From Mesorhizobium sp. B2-3-12 (GTDB lineage Bacteria > Pseudomonadota > Alphaproteobacteria > Rhizobiales > Rhizobiaceae), in assembly GCF_006442205.1 (NCBI RefSeq), contig NZ_VFVR01000005.1, forward strand, positions 1-64,000: 64,000 nucleotides of DNA. Reading direction: 5' to 3'. Made by a program: the position numbers and the translations under genes. Positions 27,776-37,254 of this stretch are shown here, one piece after another. How positions within the stretch are numbered: position 1 is the first letter of the stretch; each line of letters starts with the position of its first letter. The notes under the pieces are model-generated. The model was not told the DNA's origin, searched no databases, and saw only the letters and a program-made list of their open reading frames with translations.

Positions 27776-29155
27776 GACGTAGCTCGTCATGCCCGATTTC
27801 TGGTGCTCGATGATGTGGCAATGCAGCAGCCAGTCACCGGGATTGTCGGCGACGAAGCCCAGGCTCACCTTCTCGTTAGGCTGGATGAGGTAGGTGTCCG
27901 AAATCCACGGCTGCACCGGACGCGTCGATGACGACAGCACCTTGAAGCTCATGCCGTGCAGATGCATCGGGTGCGATTGCGGCGTCAGGTTCTCCATGTC
28001 GATGATGTAACTCCTGCCGAGCTTCAATTCGGCCAAAGGCGTGGTCGGGTCCGGCGTATCGCCTGGCCACGGCACTTTGTTGATGGCCCAGAAACTGTAG
28101 CCGAGCGAACCGCAGATGCCGTCGCTGGGGATGTTTTCCGCTGTAGCGCTTAGCGCCAGTGAAATATGCTGGGCAGTGCTGAGATCGACCTCCGCCACCG
28201 GATTGACCTCCAGCGGTGCTAGGTCGCGACTATCCCGCTTCAGCGAATTGCCTGTGGCGCGCAGCGTCGCGAGAACCTTGGGCTTGGTGCCCCTGACGTC
28301 GCGCAGGCTGACGATCGCGCCCTCCTCGTCCGGCATACGGATGGCGAGTTCCATGCGTTGCCCGGGCCCAAGCAGCAAGGCGTCGGGCGCAAAGCGCTGC
28401 GGCACCGGATTGCCGTCCAGCGCCATCACCATTGCTTCGGCCCCGTCGACGCGAAAGGCATAGATGCGGGTGACATCGGTGATCGCGACGCGCAGACGCG
28501 TCAGCCCGCCGGCCGGCGCGTCATATCGCGGCTGGTCTAGCCAGTTGGCGGTGCGCACCGTGCCGTAAGTGCCGGTTCTCGCCGCATCGCGCGGCCGGAA
28601 CTGGTCGATGAACTGGGCGTCGTCGCCAAGGCGCCAGTCGCGCAGGTTGAGGACCACTTCGGCATCGAATTTCGGATCTTTCGGGTTTTCGACCACGATC
28701 ACGCCGGTCAGGCCGTGGCCCATCTGCTCAAGCGTATTGCAGTGCGGATGGTACCAGAAGGTGCCGGCGTCCGGCGGGGTGAAGGCGTAGTCGAAATGGT
28801 CGCCGGTATAGACATAGGGCTGCACCAGGAACGGCACGCCATCCATCTTGTTCGGCACGCGGATGCCGTGCCAGTGGATGGTCGTCGGATCGTCTATGGC
28901 GTTGACCAGGCGCGCGGCGAAGGGTTCGCCTTTCTTCATCCTGATCACCGGCGGCATCCCGGCATTGCCATAGGTCAGCACATTGTTGGTCTGGCCACCG
29001 TCCATCAGCTTGGCCGCGATTTTCGCCGTTCGCAGCTCTATCGGCTCAGGCGTCGCGGCGAAGCCGCCCAGCCGGCCCATGGCGGCGAGCCCGACGCCGC
29101 TCGCACCGGCAACCGCGGCAGTCTTGAGCAGTCCGCGGCGTGTAAATACGGTCAT
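27764..29155 (-). CDS. Tat-exported multicopper oxidase
   Basis: A 463-residue periplasmic oxidase. The N-terminus TRRGLLKTAAVAGASG is a twin-arginine signal. All four copper motifs are present: HWHG (trinuclear site), HPHC, HPMHLHG and HCHIIEHQKSGM, the last supplying the type 1 copper Cys and axial Met. Such laccase/CueO-like enzymes oxidise metals or phenols with oxygen reduced to water. The start at 29155 has GGAG 7 bases upstream; the frame is open to 29218. It stands alone and convergent to the PTS operon; no copper export genes are beside it, so a copper-resistance role is possible but unsupported. Confidence 0.9.
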   Translation of the reverse strand: MTVFTRRGLLKTAAVAGASGVGLAAMGRLGGFAATPEPIELRTAKIAAKLMDGGQTNNVLTYGNAGMPPVIRMKKGEPFAARLVNAIDDPTTIHWHGIRVPNKMDGVPFLVQPYVYTGDHFDYAFTPPDAGTFWYHPHCNTLEQMGHGLTGVIVVENPKDPKFDAEVVLNLRDWRLGDDAQFIDQFRPRDAARTGTYGTVRTANWLDQPRYDAPAGGLTRLRVAITDVTRIYAFRVDGAEAMVMALDGNPVPQRFAPDALLLGPGQRMELAIRMPDEEGAIVSLRDVRGTKPKVLATLRATGNSLKRDSRDLAPLEVNPVAEVDLSTAQHISLALSATAENIPSDGICGSLGYSFWAINKVPWPGDTPDPTTPLAELKLGRSYIIDMENLTPQSHPMHLHGMSFKVLSSSTRPVQPWISDTYLIQPNEKVSLGFVADNPGDWLLHCHIIEHQKSGMTSYVRVA

Positions 29156-29337
29156 GTCGCACTCCAACGGAAAAGCTGACTGTCCTGCGCAGCTTTGCCG
29201 TAATAGCCGGACTGGCATGCGTTTGCCAACGCTGCCGGTCGCGACGGCCCCCTCGCCGTCAGTGCAACGCGGCCAGCAGTGCCCGTGCCGGGACGCATTC
29301 TGGACGATGGCAGCTGATCGGTGGCCTTGTGGCGGGT

Positions 29338-30156
29338 CTATGCCTGATCCACGCTCGCCAGGAAGCGGGCGAAGATCGGATTAAAGCGGTCGGGTGAATC
29401 CCAGAACGGCGCGTGGCCCGATTTGTCGAGCAGATGCGCCTTGCCTTCCCACAAATTGGAAAACTTGACCGCCGCGAGGAAATCGGTGTTGACGAACGGT
29501 TCGTCGACGCCGTTGAGCACGCCGATCGGCGGCGTCTTGCCGGCGACGATCTCGCGCTGGTTGCGGCCGGTGCCGGCGGCGAACTTCTCGAACATCAGGC
29601 GCCGCGCCCGCCCGTCGGTGCGCGCCACCGTGTCGATCAGGAACGGCTCGAACGGTTCGCCGCAGGTGCTGCGCGCATAGGCCTCGACATCGTCGGCGCT
29701 GAAGGTTTCCTGCCCGGCAAGGTGCATATGAGGACTCTGCTTGAAACCGTTGCCGACCTCCTCTGGCGATACCGGCGGGGTGCCCGTGATCATCAGGCCA
29801 AGCAGGCCGGGATAACGGTCGATCATCTCCAGCCCGATATGGCCGCCGAGCGACCAGCCGAAGACGATGGCCTTGCCGACCCCGAGCAATCCCAACACTT
29901 CGGTCATCGCATCGGCGTAGCCTTCCATGCTGTAGGAGCGATCGGGATCGATGGCGTCGCCGGATGCGCCGTGGCCGGGCAGATCGGGAGCGATCATGTG
30001 GTAGCGGTCGCCCAGCGGGCTCTCGAGCTGGTTGCGGAAGACCGCGCTTGACGACGAATTGCCGTGGATCAGCAGCACGGCGGTGCCTTTGCCGTCGGTC
30101 TCGCGAACGGCGATCTTGCCGTGGCTGGTTTCAAGGGTCTTCTGCGAGGTCGTCAT
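29338..30156 (-). CDS. Alpha/beta hydrolase
   Basis: A 272-residue hydrolase. The oxyanion-hole region LLIHGNSSSS, the nucleophile elbow FGWSLGGHIG with the catalytic Ser, an acidic residue near LNGVDEPF and the His in LDKSGHAPFWD complete the triad. It lies divergent from a Liv-type ABC operon and shares a 190-base control region, so it probably hydrolyses an ester or amide linked to the imported compound. CGGAG precedes the ATG at 30156; an upstream start at 30204 is not favoured. Confidence 0.88.
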   Translation of the reverse strand: MTTSQKTLETSHGKIAVRETDGKGTAVLLIHGNSSSSAVFRNQLESPLGDRYHMIAPDLPGHGASGDAIDPDRSYSMEGYADAMTEVLGLLGVGKAIVFGWSLGGHIGLEMIDRYPGLLGLMITGTPPVSPEEVGNGFKQSPHMHLAGQETFSADDVEAYARSTCGEPFEPFLIDTVARTDGRARRLMFEKFAAGTGRNQREIVAGKTPPIGVLNGVDEPFVNTDFLAAVKFSNLWEGKAHLLDKSGHAPFWDSPDRFNPIFARFLASVDQA

Positions 30157-30346
30157 GGTCGGCTCCGTCTGGACTTGCCTTGTTTTAGTGCAGATGCGCA
30201 GCAAAGCGCCATGGCTTCTATACCTTTGCGGGAACCGTCTTCCCGGTCAGGTTGCGTTGAAAAATCCTTTTCAAATAAGAACAATTATGCGTAGATTGTC
30301 AATTATCCAACTCCCGATGAACGGGAGGAAAACAGGGAACGGCACG
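30157..30346. promoter_or_regulatory. Divergent control region of the hydrolase and the ABC operon
   Basis: An AT-rich patch holds the perfect palindrome TTGAAAAATCCTTTTCAA at 30257-30274 (7-bp arms, 4-bp spacer) and the 9-mer GATTGTCAA at 30294-30302. The same 9-mer occurs at 37306-37314 upstream of the RpiR regulator gene at the other end of this gene group. Both are operator candidates. Confidence 0.5.
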
Positions 30347-31600
30347 ATGAAATCCAAATCCGCAGGCAACAGAATCCGCCATATGCTGATGAGCACGGCC
30401 CTGATTGCGGCATTCGCCACCGCAAGCGCGCCCGCTTTCGCCGATGTCGTCAAGATCGGCCTGCTGGCGCCGATCACCGGCCCCGCCGCGGCCGACGGCC
30501 AGGAGTTCCAGCGTGGCGTGCAGATGGCGATCGACGAGGCGAATGCGGCCGGCGGCGTTGCCGGCAACACGTTCGAACTGGTGGTCGGCGACGTCAAGGA
30601 TCAGTCGGCCGGCAACGTCACCAGCGCGGTCGAGCGCCTGCTTGGCGATCCTGGTGTGCAGTTCATGCTCACCGGCTACGCCAGCCTGACCAATTTCGAG
30701 ATCGACAACATGGCCGAGGCCGAGATGCCCTACATGCTGGCGGCCACCTCGCAGCAGACCAGGGACATCATCGCCCCGAACCCAGACAAATACATGTGCT
30801 GCTGGTCGCTGACGCCGTCGTTCGACGCCTACAACACCGACGTCACCCTTTTCGTCGAGAAGCTCGCTGCCGACGGCAAGATCACCTTGCCGACCAAGAA
30901 GGTCGCCATCATCTCCTCCGACAACGCCTATTCGAAAACCATCTCGGAAGGCATGAAGAAGACCTTCAAGGAGAAGGGCTGGACCATCACCGTCGACGAG
31001 ATCGTGCCGTTCGGCGAGGTGACCGACTGGCGCTCGATCCTCGCCAAGGTGCGCGAGAACGTTCCCGACGTCGTCATCAACACCGACTATCTGCCGGGCA
31101 ATTCGGCATCGTTCCTGAACCAGTTCCTCGAGCAGCCGACCAAGAGCCTGGTCTTCCTGCAATATGCGCCGAGCGTTCCGGAATTCGTCGAACTGACCGG
31201 CAAGAAGTCGAACGGCGTCATCTACAATCTTCTCGGCGGCGCGCTGACCACACCTAAGAACCCGCGTGCCGACGAGGTAGCGGCCAAGTTCAAGGCGAAA
31301 TACGGCGTCGAGAGCGGCACCTACGGCGTCGGCCTCTACGAAATGACCAATGTCTATTTCGACGCGGTCAAGAAAGTCGGCGGCGCATCCGACCATGCGG
31401 CGATCATGAAGGCGCTGTCGGAGACCGACAAGCAGGTTGCGGAAGGCCGGCTGAAATTCGATCCCGCCACGCATCTCGCCACGCAGGGCGACGACTATAT
31501 CCCGATCACCTTCTTCCAGATCTGGGATGGCCAGCGCACGTTGATCTCGCCGGAGAAATACGCCACCGGCGCCTTCAAGCCGCAGCCGTGGATGCAATAG
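30347..31600 (+). CDS. Liv-type ABC transporter substrate-binding protein
   Basis: A 417-residue periplasmic protein. A signal peptide ends ASAPAFA before DVVKIGLLAPITGP, the standard opening of type 1 periplasmic binding folds for branched-chain amino acids, amides or aromatic acids. It should hand ligand to the LivH/LivM channel encoded downstream. Start MKSKSAGN at 30347; an ATG at 30317 is possible, and the strong purine stretch CGGGAGGAAAA lies between the two. The ligand is unknown; hydrolase and deacylase neighbours hint at an N-acylated compound. Confidence 0.9.
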   Translation: MKSKSAGNRIRHMLMSTALIAAFATASAPAFADVVKIGLLAPITGPAAADGQEFQRGVQMAIDEANAAGGVAGNTFELVVGDVKDQSAGNVTSAVERLLGDPGVQFMLTGYASLTNFEIDNMAEAEMPYMLAATSQQTRDIIAPNPDKYMCCWSLTPSFDAYNTDVTLFVEKLAADGKITLPTKKVAIISSDNAYSKTISEGMKKTFKEKGWTITVDEIVPFGEVTDWRSILAKVRENVPDVVINTDYLPGNSASFLNQFLEQPTKSLVFLQYAPSVPEFVELTGKKSNGVIYNLLGGALTTPKNPRADEVAAKFKAKYGVESGTYGVGLYEMTNVYFDAVKKVGGASDHAAIMKALSETDKQVAEGRLKFDPATHLATQGDDYIPITFFQIWDGQRTLISPEKYATGAFKPQPWMQ

Positions 31601-31604
31601 GCTA

Positions 31605-32342
31605 ATGGCATTGCTTGAACTGGACGACGTGTCGAAGGCCTTCGGTTCGCTGAAGGCCGTCGATGGCGTGTCGTTCAAGGTCGAGGCCGGCGAAATCTTC
31701 GGTATCGCCGGCCCGAACGGCAGCGGCAAGAGCACGCTGTTCAACATCATCACCGGCATCCCGTTCGGGCCGGACAGGGGCAACATCCGCTTTAACGGGA
31801 CCGCCATCAACGGCAAGCCGGGGCATGCCATCGCGCGCCTTGGCCTTGCCCGCACCTTTCAGCGCGAGACCAGTTTCGACGGGCTGACCGTGTTCGAGAA
31901 CGCGCTGATCGGCGCGAGCTATGGCAAGCAGGAGAAGACGGCCGCGGCGGCCCGCGATGCCGCGGCCGAGGCGTTGGAATTCGTCGGTCTGGGATCAGCG
32001 TCGTTCGGGCGGCTGGCCGGCGAGCTTTCCGTCTTCGAACGCAAATGCCTGATGCTTGCCACCGCGATCGCCATGCAGCCCCGCATGCTTTTGCTCGACG
32101 AGCCGGCGTCGAGCCTGACCAAGCCCGAGATCGAGACGTCGATCGGTCTGATCCGCCGCACCGCAGAGCGCGGCATCACCATTCTCCTGATCGAACATGT
32201 GCTGACCTTCCTGATGAGCCTGTCGCGGCATCTGCTGGTGCTCAACAATGGCCGCGTGCTCGCCGCCGGCGAGCCGGAGAGCGTGATCGCCGACCCGCGC
32301 GTCATCGAGGCCTATCTCGGAACCCGGAGAGCGGTGGCGTGA
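31605..32342 (+). CDS. Liv-type ABC transporter ATPase (LivG-like) with unusual signature motif
   Basis: A 245-residue ATPase with a good Walker A (GPNGSGKST) and Walker B (RMLLLDEPAS). The ABC signature is degenerate: ELSVFERKCLMLATAIA instead of the usual LSGGQ/LSYGQQR. It is paired with a LivF-type subunit whose signature is normal, so the dimer would be asymmetric. It follows the binding protein by 4 bases and its stop overlaps the LivF start as GTGA. Confidence 0.88.
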   Translation: MALLELDDVSKAFGSLKAVDGVSFKVEAGEIFGIAGPNGSGKSTLFNIITGIPFGPDRGNIRFNGTAINGKPGHAIARLGLARTFQRETSFDGLTVFENALIGASYGKQEKTAAAARDAAAEALEFVGLGSASFGRLAGELSVFERKCLMLATAIAMQPRMLLLDEPASSLTKPEIETSIGLIRRTAERGITILLIEHVLTFLMSLSRHLLVLNNGRVLAAGEPESVIADPRVIEAYLGTRRAVA

Positions 32343-33052
32343 ACCCTATTCTCACCGTCGAAGGCATCACCGCCGGCTATGGCCGCGTCACCGTGCTGCA
32401 CGACATTTCGCTGGAGGCCGGGCGCTTCGGCAATGTCGGCCTGTTCGGGCCGAACGGTCATGGCAAGACGACCTTGTTGCGTGCCATCTCCGGGCTGCTG
32501 CAGGCCAAAAGCGGCCGCATCCAATTCGACGGACAGGACATATCGGGCCTCAGCGCCCGCGCCATCGTCGGTACCGGCCTGATCCATGTGCCGCAGGGCA
32601 ACCGGCTATTTCCCGATCTCTCCATCGCCGACTGCATGGCGCTGGGCGCCTATTCGCCGCGCGCCCGCCCGCATGAGGCGGAGAACCGCGAGAAGGTGGT
32701 CAAGCTGTTCCCGAAACTCGCCGAACGCTGGCGCCAGCGCGTGCGCACGCTGTCGGGCGGCGAGCGCCAGATGGTGTCGATCGGTACCGCACTGATGAGC
32801 CATCCGCGCCTGCTGATCCTCGACGAGCCGACGCTTGGGCTGGCGCCCAAGATCAAGGACGAGCTCTGCGCCTCCGTTATGGACATTTCGCGCGGCGGCG
32901 TGCCGCTCATCGTCGTCGAGCAGGACATCGAATTCCTGCTGGAGCTGACGCAGCAACTCTACCTCGTCAATCACGGCGCGGTGGCAACCGAGATCAAGCC
33001 GGGCGAAAGCCTCGACCACGGCGAGATCATGTCGATGTATTTTGGCCACTAG
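32339..33052 (+). CDS. Liv-type ABC transporter ATPase (LivF-like)
   Basis: A 237-residue ATPase with Walker A FGPNGHGKTTLL, signature TLSGGERQMVSIGTA and Walker B LLILDEPTLGL. It starts at GTG 32339, overlapping the LivG-like stop codon by 4 bases; the frame is open further upstream but that part lies inside livG. It powers uptake with the LivG-like protein. Confidence 0.92.
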   Translation: MNPILTVEGITAGYGRVTVLHDISLEAGRFGNVGLFGPNGHGKTTLLRAISGLLQAKSGRIQFDGQDISGLSARAIVGTGLIHVPQGNRLFPDLSIADCMALGAYSPRARPHEAENREKVVKLFPKLAERWRQRVRTLSGGERQMVSIGTALMSHPRLLILDEPTLGLAPKIKDELCASVMDISRGGVPLIVVEQDIEFLLELTQQLYLVNHGAVATEIKPGESLDHGEIMSMYFGH

Positions 33053-33061
33053 GATTCCAAG

Positions 33062-33937
33062 ATGAGCGCATTGGCGGAAATCCTGTTCGGCGGCCTGTTC
33101 CAGGGCTCGCTCTACGCCATGATGGCGGTCGGGCTCGCTTTGGTCTGGACGACGATCGGCGTGTTCAACTTCAGCCATGGCGTGTTCATGATGCTGGGGG
33201 CCTACATCGCCTGGCAGCTGGTTGAACTCGGCCTGCCGGCGGCGGTGGCCTTTCCCATCGCCGTCGTCGTCATGGCCGGCGTCGGCTGGATCCTGCAGGC
33301 GAGCGTCGTGCGGCCGCTGATCGGCCGGCCCAACATCGTGCTGGTCGTCGTCATCACCACGCTTGCCGCCGGATCGCTGATCGAGAACGGCGCGCTCACC
33401 ATCTGGGGGCCGCGCTCCAAGCAGATCCCGGCGCTCATCGACGGCAACACCACGATCGGCGGTGTCGGCGTTTCGTTGCACCAGATCGCCATCATCGTCA
33501 TCACGCCGCTGATCCTGGCGGCGCTGTGGATGTTCCTCAACCGCACGCGGCTCGGACTGGCATTGCGCGCCGTGGCGCAGAACGAGGATGCGAGCCATCT
33601 GGTTGGTCTCAACGTCACCGCGCTCTATGGCCTGGCCTTCGCCATCGCCGCCTCGCTGGCGGGGCTCGCCGGCATCTTCATGGGCGGCTATCGCTTCATG
33701 TCGCCGGTCATGGGCTCGGACCCGCTGCTCAAGGCGCTGATCGTTGTCGTCTTCGGCGGCATATCGAGCATATCGGGCCCGATCTTCGCCGCCTATCTGA
33801 TCGGCTTCTTCGAGGCCGCCTGCAGCTATTATTTCGGTCTCTACTGGACGCCGGCGCTGCTATTCGGCGTGCTGATCCTGACCCTGATGGTGCGCCCCGA
33901 GGGCATTTTCGCCAGCCGCTCGCGAGGCCTCGCATGA
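33062..33937 (+). CDS. Liv-type ABC transporter permease (LivH-like)
   Basis: A 291-residue membrane protein with about 8 helices. It opens with LFGGLFQGSLYAMMAVGLALVW and GVFNFSHGVFMMLGAYIAW, and contains LRAVAQNEDASHLVGLN, the coupling-helix region typical of LivH. It starts 9 bases after the LivF-like stop and overlaps the LivM-like start by 4 bases (ATGA). Confidence 0.93.
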   Translation: MSALAEILFGGLFQGSLYAMMAVGLALVWTTIGVFNFSHGVFMMLGAYIAWQLVELGLPAAVAFPIAVVVMAGVGWILQASVVRPLIGRPNIVLVVVITTLAAGSLIENGALTIWGPRSKQIPALIDGNTTIGGVGVSLHQIAIIVITPLILAALWMFLNRTRLGLALRAVAQNEDASHLVGLNVTALYGLAFAIAASLAGLAGIFMGGYRFMSPVMGSDPLLKALIVVVFGGISSISGPIFAAYLIGFFEAACSYYFGLYWTPALLFGVLILTLMVRPEGIFASRSRGLA

Positions 33938-34968
33938 CCGACACGACCTCTCCAATCACCCAGATACGGATGGCGGCGGCAAACCCGGTCGCGCCCGGCC
34001 GCACGCCGTGGAAGCACGAGGCCGTCGGTTTCGTGCTCGGCTTCACCATGCTGGCGCTGCTGCCGCTGCTCTTCGGCGACACCTATGCCCGCCACATCCT
34101 GATCATGGCCTTCATCTATGCCATCGTGGCGTCCAACTGGGATCTCAGCCTCGGCTATGGCGGCGTCTTCAACTTCGGCCATCTGGCGCTGTTCGGCATC
34201 GGCGTCTACGCCTACAGCCTGCTCACCAAACTGGCCGGACTCGACCCCTGGATCGCGCTCCTCGCCAGCGGTGTCATCGCCACCCTGGCGGCGATCGTGG
34301 TGACCATCCCGATCCTGCGGCTGAAGGGCATCTATATCATCCTGGTCACCTTCGGCTTCGCGCAGCTCATCATGCAGGTCATCCTCAGCCAGTCCGACAT
34401 TACCGGCGGCACGCAAGGGCTGGTGCGCATTCCCGGCCTCTACTGGTTCGACCACAACATGGTCCGCGACGCCAAATTAGCCTATTTCTACATCGCGCTG
34501 GCGCTGCTGGTGGCGAGCACGCTGTTCCTGCGCGTGTTCGTGCGTTCGCGCACCGGCGCCAGCATCGTGGCGCTGCGCGACAATGAGGAATACGCCATCA
34601 GCCGCGGCGTCTCGATCGTGCGCCAGCGCATGCTGACGCTCGCGGCAAGCGCCTTCTTCACCGGCATCGCCGGCGCCTTCTACGCCGCCTACCAGCGCAA
34701 TGCCTCGATCGACGTGTTCGGCATGAGTCTGGCGACCATCATCCTGTCGATGGTGCTGCTGGGTGGCACCAGCACGATCTACGGCGCCATCATCGCCTCG
34801 TTCGTGCTGACGATCTTCGCCGAGTGGATGGCCGATTTCGGCGCATGGCGTCCGATCATCACGGCGGTGCTGATCATCGGCGTGATGCTGGCCTATCCGA
34901 GCGGACTGGCCGGCATGATCAAGTCGGCATGGAATGTTGTCGCCGGGCGGATCAAACGCCCGGCCTGA
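33934..34968 (+). CDS. Liv-type ABC transporter permease (LivM-like)
   Basis: A 344-residue membrane protein. DLSLGYGGVFNFGHLALFGIG and VALRDNEEYAISRGVS are characteristic of LivM. ATG 33934 overlaps the LivH-like stop codon; upstream extension of the frame lies within livH and is rejected. Last gene of the transporter operon; the convergent M20 deacylase gene ends 22 bases downstream. Confidence 0.92.
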   Translation: MTDTTSPITQIRMAAANPVAPGRTPWKHEAVGFVLGFTMLALLPLLFGDTYARHILIMAFIYAIVASNWDLSLGYGGVFNFGHLALFGIGVYAYSLLTKLAGLDPWIALLASGVIATLAAIVVTIPILRLKGIYIILVTFGFAQLIMQVILSQSDITGGTQGLVRIPGLYWFDHNMVRDAKLAYFYIALALLVASTLFLRVFVRSRTGASIVALRDNEEYAISRGVSIVRQRMLTLAASAFFTGIAGAFYAAYQRNASIDVFGMSLATIILSMVLLGGTSTIYGAIIASFVLTIFAEWMADFGAWRPIITAVLIIGVMLAYPSGLAGMIKSAWNVVAGRIKRPA

Positions 34969-34990
34969 CCGCCTGGAAAGATTACGTCTC

Positions 34991-36307
34991 TCAGCGCACG
35001 CCGCACCAGTCGATCACCGAAGCGGCGATCACCTTGGCGGTCTCGACCACCGATTCCACCTCGACATATTCGTTGGCGCCATGGAAACCATCGCCCGATG
35101 GGCCGAAGATGACGCCGTCGACGCCAGCGCCGGCATAGTGCGCGGCATCGCAGACGGCGACGAAGCCGCTTGTCTTCGGCGCCTTGCCGATGGCGGCCTT
35201 TCGCTGCATCAGCGACGTCACCAGAGGATGATCGACCGGGGTGTTCATGGGCGGGAAATGCAGCCCGCCGAGCTCCCACTGGATGACAGGCGGGTTGTCG
35301 CGCAGCCAGGCGTCGGCCTGCGCGAAATGATGGACAAACGTCTCGAAGTCGCGGCGGTATTCGGCCGAGGTTTCATCGGGCAGGAATTTCATGTCGAGGT
35401 CGAGCACCGCGACATCGGGAATGATGGCCGGATTGGTCATCACCGTCGGCAGGCCGTGCTCGCCGAGGCCCGTTCCGCCATGCATGACCCCGATGTTGAT
35501 CGTGTTCATGCCGACTGGCAGCAGCGGGTGGGATTTCGCCCGCGTCCGGTCCAGCTCGTATTGGCGAACGGCGGCGATGAAGCGGGCTGCGATCTCGATC
35601 GCGTTGACGCCCGGCTTCAGCCGGTCCTTGTCGTGTCTCTGCGGATAGATTTCATTGTAACGCAGCGCCGAATGCGCATTGCGACCACGGATCGTCACCC
35701 GCGCCCATTCGAGCCCGCCCTCGACCGGCAGGACATCGCCCCAGGTCGGCTCGGCGACCAGCACCGCCTTGGCAAGCTTGCCTTTCCTGACCGCGTCCAT
35801 GGCGCCGAAACCGCCGGCCTCCTCGTCGACGACGGAGTGGATCGCCAGCCGCCCCTGCAGCGTGATGCCGGCCTTGCGGATCGCGTGCGCGGCAGCGACA
35901 CAAGCCGCGACGCCGCCCTTCATGTCGACCGCGCCACGGCCATAGAGACGGCCATCGGTGACCTCGCCACCGAAGGGGTCGACCGACCAATCCTTCATCT
36001 CGCCGACCGGCACCACGTCGATATGGCCGCACAGGATCAGGCTGCGCTCCTCGTTTCCGGCCCATTCGCCGACCAGATTGGGCCGACCGGGCAAGGCGTC
36101 CCACTGCTCGGTGCGGAAGCCATCCTGCTTGAGGACCGGTTCGAGCAGCGCCTGGACGTCCGCCTCGCGGTTGATCGCCGGATTGGCTTCGAATTTGGGA
36201 TTGACCGACGGGATGCGGACCATGTCGCGGACCAGGCCGATCAGCCAGTCGCGGTCGGCCTCGATTTCAGCCTGCACGGCATCGATGATCGTCTGGGTGT
36301 CAGCCAT
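34991..36307 (-). CDS. M20 family ArgE/DapE-type deacylase
   Basis: A 438-residue zinc-dependent cytosolic hydrolase. Metal-site motifs are CGHIDVVPVGE, GRGAVDMKGG (bridging Asp), VDEEAGG (catalytic Glu), a later AEPTWGD and the C-terminal His in GFHGANEYVEV. M20 enzymes of this type cleave amide bonds in N-acyl amino acids or dipeptides. It sits convergent to the Liv-type transporter and upstream-adjacent to an RpiR gene on the same strand, so it probably processes the imported compound. Confidence 0.9.
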   Translation of the reverse strand: MADTQTIIDAVQAEIEADRDWLIGLVRDMVRIPSVNPKFEANPAINREADVQALLEPVLKQDGFRTEQWDALPGRPNLVGEWAGNEERSLILCGHIDVVPVGEMKDWSVDPFGGEVTDGRLYGRGAVDMKGGVAACVAAAHAIRKAGITLQGRLAIHSVVDEEAGGFGAMDAVRKGKLAKAVLVAEPTWGDVLPVEGGLEWARVTIRGRNAHSALRYNEIYPQRHDKDRLKPGVNAIEIAARFIAAVRQYELDRTRAKSHPLLPVGMNTINIGVMHGGTGLGEHGLPTVMTNPAIIPDVAVLDLDMKFLPDETSAEYRRDFETFVHHFAQADAWLRDNPPVIQWELGGLHFPPMNTPVDHPLVTSLMQRKAAIGKAPKTSGFVAVCDAAHYAGAGVDGVIFGPSGDGFHGANEYVEVESVVETAKVIAASVIDWCGVR

Positions 36308-36348
36308 GGCTATTCCTTTCTCGCATCGCCGCCCTGGGCGTTTCGACG

Positions 36349-37254
36349 CTATTTCCTCGGGGTTCTTGGTTTGGCGGTTTCGGTATCGGACGGCGACAGA
36401 GCGGCATCGAGGGTAACGGCATTGGCGCTGCGGATCTTCTCGATATCCTCGATGCGCTTGCGCACCCCGGCGCCATGGCCTTCCAGCGCGTGGGCGAAAA
36501 CGGTCTCCATCTGGGCCACGGCGGTCGCCAGCGTGTCGAAGGGCGAGTTGGCGTCGATCGCCGCGACCATGGTCAGGTCGGCGATGTCAGCGATCGGCGA
36601 CAGCCACACATCGGTGAAAAGCAGGACGGAAACGCCGCGTTCATGCGCCTGCTGCGCAAAGCTCACCACATCCGACTGGTAGCGCCGGTAGTCGAAGACG
36701 ACGAGAAGGTCGCGCTTGCCAAGGTCGATCAACAGGTCGAAATCGGCGGGGCTGAGCGAACCGATGTCGCGCACGCCGGAGCGGAACTGCAGGAGGTAGC
36801 CAGCAAGCATGGAGGCGATATGCCGGCTGAAACGACCGCCCAGCAGCACGACCTGGCCCTTTGTCTCGAGCAACAGGTTGACGGCTCGCGTATAGGCCTG
36901 CAGCGGCACCGCCGTGCGCGTGCGCTCCAGACTGTCGGAAACCGAATGGAAGTAGGCGAGCGCGGTGCCTTCGCTGGAGCCGCCGGGACGCTTGGCCTCC
37001 ATCATCAAAAGCGGCGAGTGCAGCCGGGATTCCACCTCCGTGAGCAACCGCGCCTGGAAATCCGCGAAACCGACATAGCCGAGCTTGGTCATCAGCCGTG
37101 TCACGCTCGGGTCACTGACGCCCGCGCGCCGCGCCAGCCGGGTCGCCGTTCCCAGGCCGGACATCGGATAATCGGCGAGCAGGACCTGCACGATTTTTTC
37201 TTCCGCCGATGTGAACGCCAAGGTGGTGTTGGCCAGTTCTTCGCGGATCGACAT
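36349..37254 (-). CDS. RpiR family transcriptional regulator with SIS domain
   Basis: About 301 residues. An N-terminal RpiR helix-turn-helix (about 1-75, ATRLARRAGVSDPSVTRLMTKLGYVGFADFQ) is followed by an SIS domain (about 125-255, VVLLGGRFSRHIASMLAGYL and LLVVFDYRRYQSDVV) that senses a phosphosugar or related small molecule. The start at 37254 is preferred to ATG 37260 because AGAGG then has an 8-base spacing. It lies directly upstream of the deacylase gene and probably controls the deacylase and transporter. Confidence 0.88.
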   Translation of the reverse strand: MSIREELANTTLAFTSAEEKIVQVLLADYPMSGLGTATRLARRAGVSDPSVTRLMTKLGYVGFADFQARLLTEVESRLHSPLLMMEAKRPGGSSEGTALAYFHSVSDSLERTRTAVPLQAYTRAVNLLLETKGQVVLLGGRFSRHIASMLAGYLLQFRSGVRDIGSLSPADFDLLIDLGKRDLLVVFDYRRYQSDVVSFAQQAHERGVSVLLFTDVWLSPIADIADLTMVAAIDANSPFDTLATAVAQMETVFAHALEGHGAGVRKRIEDIEKIRSANAVTLDAALSPSDTETAKPRTPRK

